A stretch of 64,000 nucleotides of DNA from Rallus limicola (taxonomy: Eukaryota; Chordata; Aves; Gruiformes; Rallidae). Under the pieces are notes generated by a model. The model searched no databases, was not told the origin of the DNA, and was given only the letters and a program-made list of their open reading frames with translations. Of the stretch, positions 38,331 to 49,250 are shown one piece after another. The number at the start of each line of letters is the position of its first letter. Positions within the stretch are counted from its first letter, which is position 1. Both the position numbers and the translations under genes were made by a program. Location of the stretch: assembly GCA_022605955.1 (NCBI GenBank), contig JAKCOZ010000008.1, positions 23,561,083 through 23,625,082 of the forward strand, given 5' to 3'.

Positions 38331-41300
38331 TCAGTTATTTTCTATTATGTGAATTGATACCCATTTTTGGTTTTGTTGTTTAATCTTAAAGGTGATATTC
38401 AAGGTGGGGAGTTCTAATTGGAAGGTGTTGTATTCAGTGGGCTTTACCCCTAATTATTATAGCATTTTTTTCATTAACATGTGATTCTAGCAGAGATATT
38501 AGGTGGTAGTTACAAAAATATATGATGTAGTAAATGAAATTTCTTCATCAATAAATTTTAGATAGTCACTTAAAATAAAAAGCAAACATGCAGAGCTATT
38601 TTCTCAGCAATGCACACTGGTTGGCCTGCTTTTAAAACATGCCATCATTAACTGTTTATTGATAAATTCTCCTTAAATCAGTATGCCAAAACCAATGGCT
38701 GCTTGGTGTTTAAGCAGTGGGTATAATAGTTTGAAGGTATAAAAGGAATCAAATAGATTAAAATACCTGTTATATGCCAAGCAGAAGTTTTTTTTTAAAC
38801 AAAACAAACCAAAAACCACATCTGCCTCATCGTTATTGCATAGATTGATGGTCCAGTGAGAATTGTTTTCCCTCAGCTTTCCATTCTGCCTTGCTAGTGC
38901 TTCAGTTCCCTGTGATACCAAAAGCAGCCTTAAAGAATAGCTCTCCTATTTTTTTAGATGAATTCTGTAGCAAAATTTTATCATTTTTATTGAACTTCTA
39001 TGAAAGAAATGCCAACTGTAGGATAGATTGAATCTCTGTGTAGTACTGCACTCATCGAAGCCTCCAGTCTTCTCCATGTGTGGGTATCTGATAACAGTGG
39101 AAATGCTGTCTGTATTTTTCCTACTTTGCACCTCTGCATGTGACACTCCTTGAACTTTCACCAGGGGAACAGTTGTCACCTGTTAGCTCTCTCTATTTGA
39201 ACTCATGTAAGACAACCCATCTTTTAGACAATTTTATTTTTCCCTGGAACAAGGACATAAGGCAATCCCACCTGCAGTTAAATGAACAAATTCATTAAAA
39301 GTAGCCTCATTAATCCTTTAACTGGGAAGGATTACAATATATTGCTGCTCTGTAAGGAATATGTGCTCCTTATTAATTTCAGGTTTTCTGAAAAAAGAAG
39401 GAATTTTGTAGCAATCTTCCACACTCCTAGCAGGCTGCATCTCAAAGACAATGCCCGGCACGGTCAGTCATAAATGGTTTATGAAAACTGTTAGACCAAA
39501 CATAAAATTTTGACTTTTTCTGAGGAGTAAAATTTGGCCTAAATGGACTTTACCCATCTGACATGACCAACATCTAGGATATTGGAAACTTCCATTCAGC
39601 TACATTCAACTTCTTTACAAAAGCAGGTAATAGTCACATCAAACAGTGATCTGGCTGTCAATCATAAAACTAACCTGTGCCACCACTGTAAAGCAACAAT
39701 ATATTCCTTTCTTCTGAAATTGTATTCAATGTTTTGTAACAGAGCTTAGATTGCTGACGTAATTTTCAGCCAGAACAGTCAAAACCAGCAAAGTTCATTT
39801 TCTCTTTAAGGCAAAGGTATTTTTCTCATCTGTCATGACAAAGCATGATGTGCTGATGTCACTGCTGCCACAAAATATTCCTCAAATGTTGTATTCAGAA
39901 TAGGGTGGCTTCTATTGTATTACTTTTTTGGCACAGAATCTGATGATCTATTAAATAAATATTAATCCCTCACTGCCTTCAAAGCTGTCCCTGACATATT
40001 AGGCTTTTAAATATCTTTATTAATTGCTTAACTACCTTTTCCTAAATTCCCCACGGGGTCCTGTGATACTAGTCGCTCTAATGTGTTACCATGTGATGCA
40101 CAGCTTCACTCTGCTGTAACACAGAAGATATTTTTAGCAGATTTTGTTTTACAGATGTTTCGACAAAAAGAAAACTCACTGTTTTCAGACTCCAAAGGTA
40201 AGCAGCCTGAGAAAGACCCACTGTAGTGCTACATTTTTGAAAGGATAGAAAGCAGCTCTGTCTCAGTTCCTGTTTGTGGAAAATGTTTGTGATCAAAACC
40301 ATTCTACCGGTAAATACCTTCAGTTTCTAAGCCGCACAGAACGCATTAGTAAGAAACTAGCGAAAGAGGCAATAGGAAAGGTTGATTATTGAAATTCTAT
40401 GGTGAAATTATTGCATGAGGTGATTATTCACATGAAAATGTTCTTGCTTTAAGTAAAGCTAGGAGAGGATAGAAAAGGATCATAAAGAAATGCTAGGTCA
40501 AGCCAAATGCTCTCAGAGGATGATTTAAAACTCACACTTGAAATACAGTCCAAGGTTTTGGTTGCCCTGCTACAAAAACTAGCAGGCAACTGCCTTCTTT
40601 TTGTTTTCCAATTGCTGCATGTCATAAGTCAAAAAGATTGATCAAAAGACAGTGACATTACAAAACTTTTATGTATGTTCAGAATGTGATGATGTTCTGT
40701 AAATGGAAAAGGTGTCAATCTTAATCTAGCCCCATGCTCACGAGAACAGTAGTTAAATGGGAAAAAGTAAAATGACAACCAGGAAAGAACAGCTGTAACT
40801 TGTGATAGTCCTGGAAAGATCACTCCTGGAATATAGCAGACAAAACTTACTCTCAGTAAAATAATTTTGGCAGTTGCAAACACAGTACAGAAGTACCAAA
40901 AATGTTATGCTTATGTATTTATGCATTCATATTTTTGACACGAAGGTCCATTCATGTACCCTTCAATACTGAATTAGCCCAGTTCCTCCGATCCCTTGTA
41001 GTGACCAAGTCATAGACATTTTCCCACAGGATATTTCATGTCGAAATGATCACAGTGTTTTAGAACCAGAGGTTGCATTACTTATTTTGTCGTTGTCTCT
41101 TCTGTTTAATCATCTTGTTTAGGGGGAACAAAAGATCTGTTGAAGCATCTCCTGCCTCCCCTAATTAGAGATTTGGGTTCAGTGATGAGAATACTGATCT
41201 AATTAGCTATGCATATTCTTTTGTAATTGGCCAGGAAAAAATGATCTTCAAGAATATTTTAGAATATTTTTTTTTGTTCTGTCTTACTCTGGGGTGTTTT

Positions 41301-42635
41301 TGTCATGCTACATACTCTGAAGAGGGTGTAAGAAATAGCACTTCATTTTTCTCTAACAAGTTGCACAAGTGTTCATCTGTTGTTGGGCTTTCTCCTGTGA
41401 ACTTCCCAGCTTTCATTTCTGACCTTTCTTGCATTAAAAGAAGCATTTTAATTTGTATTGTTAACAGCTAGCTGTCAGGCTTAGGCTGATGTATCACAGA
41501 CACAGATAATACCACAGGCTTGCGTTTCCCTTGTGTTTAGCCTAAACTGAAGCTTATATGAGAGCACTTTGACTATCACTTTGAAATGAAGGTGATGCCT
41601 TTATACTGAGAAAAGTTATTTGAGAAAATGACATGTTGATGGCACAGTGGGAGATAGTAGGAATGCCATCTTTTTTGTTACAAAGATTCATAGCTAAAGG
41701 GTCTTCAAGACTGGCTGTTATCATTGTTTCCAGGAGGAAATGCCGATCTCAAAATAAAGAATTCAGAGGTAGGTTCATAGTCTAGGGCTAACTAAAATCT
41801 TTGTTGTAAGAAAATGCAGCCATTCTTTTGGATCTGGATCTGGGTCTCTGCCACATTGTGTTACTCCTTTGTCATAACCACGCTGGATTACTACAGTGAA
41901 TCTCTACGTAGCAACACACATAACTATTAATCTCAAAACTTCAGGGAGTAGAGCATAAAGTTGCCTGCCTAGCTATTTTATTTTTAAGTGACATTTTACA
42001 GATACTCAGAAAAATGTATTAGTGTCCATTTTATTTCTGGAAATAAATAAAAATAAATTAGTATAGATCATTAAGCACTTTAGAGCTTATTTCCAAGAGG
42101 TAGAATATTAGACACCTCTTGCATCTATCATATATCTTATCATGGATTGTATTCTAAAAGCCCAGTTACCTTTGGCTCTAAGGAGAGTATTAGGCATCAA
42201 AAGTCAAGAAAACAATTCATGATTTATGTGGCACATTATGAAAAGTACGAACCATACCAGTATGCCATTTCTGATCGAGTATCAAGACTCTATAATCTTT
42301 CTTTTCCATAACTGGATTCTTCACAACACAGTGAAAATGTCACCAAAACCAACACAGAGAATATTTAGGTTTATTCAGGCATACCCCAGCTCATAGATTG
42401 ACACGATGGACTTTGACAGATCTTTCAGAGTCATTCCAGTCCATCATGTCCTGTGTGGCTGTTGTTCATGTACACAAGTCTGTGCACTAAAACTTCTTAT
42501 GAAATATTTATCCCCAGAAAGGTAATTTGCATTACCAGTAATAACTTCCCTAAACAAAAATAAGTTCAGCATTTGCCATTTCTCCCCAAAGCACTAAGTG
42601 TGCATCACAGAATAATGTTTTCAAATCTTTAGCTA
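38331..42635. other. Unannotated non-coding stretch
   Basis: AT-rich sequence without a recognisable exon or mobile element. Two CTAATTAG palindromes at 41.2 kb are listed separately. The frames are short and motif-free. Confidence 0.5.
41161..41206. promoter_or_regulatory. Paired CTAATTAG homeodomain-type palindromes
   Basis: The 8-bp perfect palindrome CTAATTAG occurs at 41161-41168 and again at 41199-41206, 38 bp apart. An ATGCATATTC octamer-like word follows near 41210. TAATTA is a generic homeodomain core; paired palindromes can recruit dimers. The evidence is motif-level only. Confidence 0.28.
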
Positions 42636-42695
42636 AAAACAACCCACAAAAAAAAAAAAAAATCCAAAAAAAAACCTACAACCAAAACCCAAAGC
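42636..42695. repeat. A/C-rich tract with 15-A run
   Basis: Fifteen A at 42648-42662 and nine A at 42666-42674 sit in A/C-only sequence (AACCCAC before, CCTACAACCAAAACCC after). It looks like the tract at 18.2 kb and is probably a slippage-prone low-complexity region, not a retroposon tail. Confidence 0.65.
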
Positions 42696-42779
42696 AGACA
42701 GCAGGGAAAAATATTTATAATTTATAACTGCCTGAATAAACGAGGTGAAAATTTTATGCCTTTCAAACACTTTAAAAGG

Positions 42780-43030
42780 TCCAAACAACCAGCTGCAAAG
42801 TGGAATTTATAATTGGAAGCAGTGACACGCTGTACCCTACAGCAGCATCAAGAGTATTTTTATAATACTGTCACCTGAATACCGCATAATTTCATTTGGC
42901 AACAAAGTCCTTGCATCAGCCACTCCTGAAACACGCTCAGTTCAATAATGTAGAATACGCGGTCATATTTTTGCATTTATTTAGAGGCTTTCCTTTTTAA
43001 TCCAAAACAAAATTTCAACATAGCATACAT
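42780..43030. promoter_or_regulatory. Possible conserved non-coding element
   Basis: Complex sequence with low homopolymer content, including TTTATAATTGGAAG, CGCATAATTTCATTTG and TTTGCATTTATTTAG. Its CpG words are more frequent than in the surroundings (ACACGC, ATACCGC, TACGCGG), and retained CpGs in an otherwise CpG-poor region can indicate constraint. This is inference only. Confidence 0.25.
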
Positions 43031-45439
43031 AATTCTGTCTGGTTTTAGGGGGTTTTCATTAAACTATAAGTGAATTGCCCTTCTAGCTGAAAATCTGTTT
43101 TCTTTTGCATTCCCATCCCTCCGATGTGCTACATTCCCTCTTAAATTCCACATGGATTCTATAGATTTTATTTAAGCAGGGACGAGTTGCATGAACAGAT
43201 CTGCCCTAGAGAAGTTTGCCTCTTTTAGCATGCAACCCACCACTAATGCTCCTTTTTCATTTAGGTTTTCAATTTGGATGAATTCCAAATTACCATTTAT
43301 TCCAATAGAAACGCAACTAATTACACAAAGCATCTTAATAAAGAATGGAAACAAGATTAAAAGCCTTCCTCCTTCTGGTGTTTCAATGTGTGGAATTTAT
43401 AAAATGAGGAAAGGTGCTTTAATTTCAGTTGTAGTTAGGCCTCTAAAACAATCTTTTATCCAGTGTTTCGGTACTAGGCAAATAGAACAGTATTCAAGTT
43501 GAAGGCAAAATGGAGTCACCTTACATGCATTTATTGCACAGGGTATTCCCTCCTCACTACACTTTCTCACAATTTGGAAAAAATAACAGGCAAGTTCTTC
43601 ACATGTGATGTGTACAGAGCACCTATTCTGCCCTAAGAAAGATGTTTATGTCTTCAAGGGCTTTGCACACTATGGAAAGATAAATAACTGGGGAAAGAAC
43701 AACACAGCATATTTTACAGGTCAGTTGCACTGCGATCAAAACACAAATTTGTACCACCTCTAAAGGCAGTGTCCAGTTGCGTAAGGTGGATTTCAGACAG
43801 GTGTAATGATCCTAAGCAGAAAGAAGAATGAGGCTGGAAATGGTCAAATTAGACAAGAACTATGAGAGATGGAGAAGAGTAGGGAAAAAGGTGTATTTAA
43901 AGAATATAGCTATTATTTGACTGGTAATAACAAGTGACACTGGTACCACTAGAGATGTGAAGATGGTGAGTGAAGTGCCAAAGGGAATAATGCACCCTGC
44001 AAGTGGACAAGCCTGATGACAATTATCCAACAGAAAGAATGCACATGCTAGGAAGGCTGAAGAATAAATTTTTCCCATGTAAGCACAGCCCACAGTCAAA
44101 CCTATATAATTACAAATCTGTGCTGGCAAGAACAGTTTGCAAGAGTACAAAGGAAAGGGGTATTTCCTTCTGCCACTTCTTCTGCACCACGAAGAAGCTT
44201 TGGCAGGATCCAGTTAAAACAGCTACTGTATCACAGAGCAGATCATTTAGGCAATGCTGAAGAGTCAAGACTCAATTCCTGCTTAAGGAACCTCTCTTAT
44301 ATTTGTAACGTGATCTAGAGAGTATGACTTCCTCAAATTTAGAATACTGCCAGTTACTTACAGAACCAGTTCACAGTACTTTCTGGTACAAAACTCCTGA
44401 CTGGTCTTTGCATTGCTGTTAAGGATAGGATGGCCAGGAAATCCCATGATCTGACAGTATAAAGGTCAATAGCTGAGAGTGAAACTCAGAAATACACCAG
44501 AGGCTACAACCAAATGGTCAACTTATTATAGAGCCTCCTCCGTAACCTTTCAACTCTCTCTCCCCAGCAGCTTACAGGAAGCATGGCCTTTGTTTCCACA
44601 CTAGCCTCCTTGAAACCTCAGTTTCCCCACTCTTCCCACATACACCCCCACAAATGTTGTTATCACAGTAGACAGGTTATAGCTACCAATAACAATGTTA
44701 CATAATTTACAAAAGTGGGGCAATTTTTGTTGTGGTGTAGAGTATGCCCATCTGTACTAATGCGTTACCTCAATATTCAGCGCTAACACGGTTTTCAGTA
44801 GTCTCACTTACAGGCAATAAGGAAACACCATAAATGCAGGGCAGATCTGCAGCTGAGTACTTATGCAAGAATACCAGTGTTGTATGCACCTATATTTTAT
44901 ATAGTCTATAAAACCTGTCTTCATAAAACTGTTTTAGTGAGGGGGTGTGGGGTGTGTGCAAGATCTGAGAAAATTGATTAGTACAGTATGCTTCTGCTTC
45001 CCTTGGGCAGCTCCACAAACCTTTATATATTTTAAAGACCTAACCAGAATGTATAACTAGAACCTCCATCAGCCCAGTTCCACAAACCTTTTTCAAGTAC
45101 ACTCTCACGAACAATCTAAGCCCCTTCAGAGCAGGGTACATATTCAGAGCACCAGTCTCTTCCTGTGGAGTTTCATGTCAGTGACTGTTTCAAAAGTACC
45201 CATTCTCTGTTCTTTGCAGGTTAATCAAGCTCCCAAAATATTGTGAACTGAAAAAGTTTCAGAAGAGACATGTAAGCTAGAAATAATAAATGCTATGAAA
45301 TAAGGGAAAAAGATGAACATCATTGTTCTTGGTTTCTTATGTACAGCTGTTTCTTTTATTTTCCCTGTTATTTGCAATATTGTATCAATTAGCAACTCCT
45401 GACAAGCTTTAAGAAATGGAGAGACTTTAAGAAATAGAA
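43031..45439. other. Unannotated non-coding stretch
   Basis: No exon, RNA gene or mobile element was recognised. The frame at 43191-43502 (103 codons) is opposed by one on the other strand and shows no domain. Confidence 0.5.
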
Positions 45440-45610
45440 ATTGTCCAAGTGCTTTTGGATTTATCCCATGTTTGAATCATATAAAGGAAAATTGAACAAG
45501 AGCTGACTAGTGCTAATAAATTATTTTCCTACAGCAATTGCTGAGCTATTAATTATTTCACATGAATTAATGATTGTTTACATGATCTAATTGCATGTTA
45601 GTTCCTTCTG
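45440..45610. promoter_or_regulatory. Homeodomain/FOX motif cluster, candidate enhancer
   Basis: The block contains the 12-bp perfect palindrome CAGCAATTGCTG (45532-45543). It also has an inverted pair ATTAATT (45548-45554) and AATTAAT (45565-45571), a forkhead-type TGTTTAC (45575-45581) and TCTAATTGCATG just after. This many motif cores in about 60 bp exceeds the neighbouring sequence. Occupancy and conservation are unknown. Confidence 0.35.
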
Positions 45611-48600
45611 TCTAAAAATTAATTTTAAGAAATATTTTCTCTATGTGGAAAGAAGAATCACATTTATCAACCATTACAGAAATCTGAAATTCATATCCAT
45701 TTTCACTCTGTACTTGAGCAAATTTAAAATCTCCCCACTTGATCCAATGTTGCAGTCTGCATTTTATACTGAACTTGGAATAAATTTTATTTCTTTTTCA
45801 ATGCTCTCAAATTTTACTTTGGTAAAACAAACGTGAAAGTGTCATATATCATATGTTAGCTGTGTGAATGTAAATTCAGTTTACTGTACAAGTTGAGTTC
45901 ATAAAAGTAACCAGGACAAAAAGAAGTACCTTGTGAGGGTAATGTTTCATGGGTGTTCAATGCAATTAGGAAAGTATACACGTAAGACCAGGTTTACAGT
46001 CAAAAGCGTGTGGCAACACTGTATGATCAGCAGCTACTACCCAGTTATTGAGGAGGAAGAAGATCCTTGGATACTGTTAAATAATAGAAATAGTATCTCA
46101 AATTTGCATTGTACATCAAAGGCTTCCCAGCTGTTTTATGAAACAAGACACCCGTGAATTTGTTCAACTGTCTGAAGACAGTTCACTTATGCTGTAATAT
46201 CGTGATACCTATATACTTGCTCTGCTTATTGCCAAAGCAATGAGTGGAAATTCCACCTGAAGAGCTGTTTCAAAATAGAGAGAAAACTGCACCACATGCT
46301 GGTTTGACAACCAAGTAAATTGACTTGACAAATACCGATTTATACTTCCAGAAAGATTTCAAAAGTCACCGCTGGCCCTTTCCACACTGAGTGAGGGAGG
46401 TGGCACATCCCTGCCTATGGACTGGCAGACTAAAAGAGTGTCCAAAAGTTGTGTTAAAGCTGTCAGGTAGTAAGCAGCAGGGAAAGCCACAAAACCCAAG
46501 AAGCTATCAGCAAGCACGTGTACACTGCCTGTATAAAGTAGCATGGATTGATTCCAGTGAGCTGCAAGTTCCTGGCAGTAGGATCACAAAGGAGAAGTTA
46601 TCAAAATCATTTAAAATCTGTGAATGTAACTAGACGGCAGCTGGAGCAGTGGGATAGGCCTGGGGGAGACAGAATGCCTCTGTGTGCTTTGAGAGAAGAT
46701 AAGAACACCAGCAGCATCCCAAACATTTTTTGGGATATCATTGCATGGCATGGCTCACTAAGAAGGATGCTCAGAGGAAATGTGAGTAGTGGAGCTGGCA
46801 ATTAAAGGTACAAATATTATAAAAAGAAGAGGAAACGTCAGGAACAGGGCATCATGGTCACTTCTCAGGAGAGATCCTTTTATGATCTAACAATCATATC
46901 TCTAGTTGTTTCTGTTCACTATGAGAATGAATAATGTAAAAAAACAGACATTTGGGTTGTTAAAATTTCTTTCCCTAATAGCTTTGTACTAGGGGGTAAC
47001 TCTTGTTCTTCACTTGCTCACACACAAGAAGAGCCAACATGCTCTCTCTTCCCACACTGATTGGGCATACCTTGAAGATTGGGTTCACTGCTCAACCTCA
47101 TGAACATTCTGATGGGAGCAATCTGTTTCAGATCCCCTCTGAAATGAAAATGTTAATGCAGACAATCTTTGTAGATGTCAGACCAAAATTGCATCCCCCT
47201 AACCACTGGGTCTCTGGGTTAAAAAAGAAAAATTTAAAAAATCCACAGAAATTGCTGTGGATGACCATCCAGCAGGAGCTGAGGATGAATGGCTGCAACG
47301 GGCACCTTCTCCAGATGTTGCAAACTTTTGCACACTTATCAAGTAGCTGCACGCCACGCTTTCCCAAACCCTTCAATACCACCACTTTATTCAGCCATAC
47401 CTTCCTGTCCACTTCCTCTTTCTCTGGTCTCCTGTCTCTGTATCCCTTCATTGCCCAACAAAACCACATTGCTTTGAACTTTATAAAGGTACAAACAGAA
47501 TTGTTTTGGTATTAATGTGACATCTCAAAATATCACTGTTTTCTCTGGTTTATCCTCTCTCTGCCTTGCCTGTTCAACTGTAATTTCTCACAGATGGGAA
47601 GTCCCTATATCTTGTCTGTTACAAAGTAGTGTCATTTTCAGCTGAAGTCCTTTTGCAGCACTATAAACACTAATGTTAATAAATTCATTACCTGGAGTTC
47701 AGTGTAAATGTGAATAAGAACATAACACCAATTGACTCTTCTAATAAAAATGTTTCATATACTCCTTTCACCCCTTCTGCTCACTACTAAAAAATATTAT
47801 ATTAAAAAATGTCAATTAAGCTATTTGTCTCCAAATACTGAAGAGTTTGGAGATGTAATTTTCTGCAAAACTTCCTTTCATCTTTTTCTGTATATCTTCA
47901 TCCTAGGTTTTTGACTACCTTTCACAGATGGATGCTGTTTGACTGAACTCACTTGACTGAGTCTTGGAGAACTCACACACAGCTATGAGCCACAATACTT
48001 CCTCACCAGTGACAGGAGGCAGAATGACAAATAAGAGATGCCAGAGGACAGTCACTGGCACTAGGGAAGGAGTCAAGTTCTGTCTAAAGATTTTCCAGCA
48101 GGTCCAGCCTTCTGAGCTTGTAGGCAATGCACCTAAAAGGTGCCACTGTGAATTTATCAGTCGCATCACTGATTCATTGCCTCACATCTCCCATCAGAGG
48201 ATCAGGACTCTGCCAGAGCGTTGCCAGGCAACACTGTCTTGGGCTAAACACAAAAATAGGTGCCGCAAAGGTTTCATGATTGACTGAAGTCCCTTTTCTT
48301 CACACTGGCAAACTTCTCATCAGTTACCATGCAGGTCTCCATGGCCCCAAAAGTTTGCTGCTTCTAAGTTCTGAGTGTGGGAATAGATTACTGGGTGCAA
48401 TGAGCTGCAACTAACTGCTGCAGTGGTATAAACAAAAGGTCTTTACCTAGCCATTCTCCTTTAAGCAAGAATGTCCTACCCACAGTATGTTTTTGATGCT
48501 GCTGCCATTCACTCAGCGTACAACCAGTGGAAGATCATCACTAGACTTTTGGCTCACATGCTGCATATAATAACATTGTAATAAGATCCATCATCTAAGA

Positions 48601-48919
48601 GTCACGGACTCAATCTATGCCGCACAGCAGCTATGCTAAATAGGTGTTTGCCTTCATTTGTTTATTTCCAGCTGTCTTGATAAATACCAGTTCTTTCCCA
48701 ATGCCAGTCCATAAGCACCATTCTGAAAACACTACCAATGAAAATTAAGGTCTCTATTTTGGAAGGCAGAGGTTAATCAAAGAATCAGCTTTTATATCCC
48801 TATTTATTACTTAGAGCCTAGGTAATTTGATTTATTTTAGTGATATTGCTCTTGGTAGTACTTTGGTTTTTAATGTTACTGACTGGTTATCCATTTTTAA
48901 CCAAAGTATTCACAAGAGT
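45611..48919. other. Unannotated non-coding stretch
   Basis: It holds the longest intact plus-strand frame outside CR1 (47003-47515, 170 codons), opposed by a 113-codon minus-strand frame. Neither has a domain, signal peptide or family motif that I recognise. No mobile element was identified. Confidence 0.45.
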
Positions 48920-48973
48920 GATTTGTTTAAAAATGCACAAAGGTATCTTATTAAATAATGTCACAAACATGAA

Positions 48974-49044
48974 GTTCATTATTATGCAAATGCCATCCTC
49001 AGAACAGATTTGTTAATTGCAACTCATTTGCATAATTAATGAAC
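48974..49044. repeat. Inverted repeat with octamer motifs in both arms
   Basis: The left arm (48974-48992, GTTCATTATTATGCAAATG) and the right arm (49025-49044, CATTTGCATAATTAATGAAC) are reverse complements apart from a one-base length difference, with a 32-nt spacer. Each arm contains an exact octamer: ATGCAAAT at 48984-48991 and ATTTGCAT at 49026-49033. This is the binding site of POU/Oct factors. Next to each octamer is a TAAT-type word. No flanking target duplication or known inverted-repeat transposon was recognised. Confidence 0.75.
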
Positions 49045-49250
49045 TCTCAAATGAATAATGCCTTTGCAGATTTGTGCAGCATTGTTTTAAAATAAATTAT
49101 AAAATACATGTCAAATGAAGAGTGCTTCTTAGATTCCCATAGCATTGTTTGAAAATTAATTACCAAACGCTTGTCAAATTAAAATGAGTTTATAGTTTTT
49201 ACAATGTTATTTTAAAATTAATCACAAAATAAAATGTCATCATATTAAAT
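49020..49250. repeat. Degenerate tandem array, about 63-bp units, homeodomain-rich
   Basis: Related words recur at 62-64 bp. TCAAATGAATAATGCC starts at 49047, TCAAATGAAGAGTGCT at 49111, TCAAATTAAAATGAG at 49174 and TCATCATATTAAA at 49237. Upstream in each unit is an AATTAAT-like core: 49034, about 49091 (AATAAAT), 49154 and 49216. The second and third units share 32 of 39 bases from AGCATTGTTT (49078 and 49141). The array is old and diverged. It overlaps the right arm of the octamer inverted repeat. The array may be an expanded enhancer module or an unrecognised satellite remnant. Confidence 0.6.

Noticed and set aside
42391..42480. Possible CR1 fragment (CATTCCAGTCCATCATG)
   Set aside because: Only a few words resemble CR1 and no terminal repeat or coding segment is present.
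47003..47515. 170-codon open frame, plus strand
   Set aside because: It has no recognisable domain and is opposed by a 113-codon frame on the other strand. Its composition looks like translated non-coding DNA. A protein search or RNA-seq would decide.
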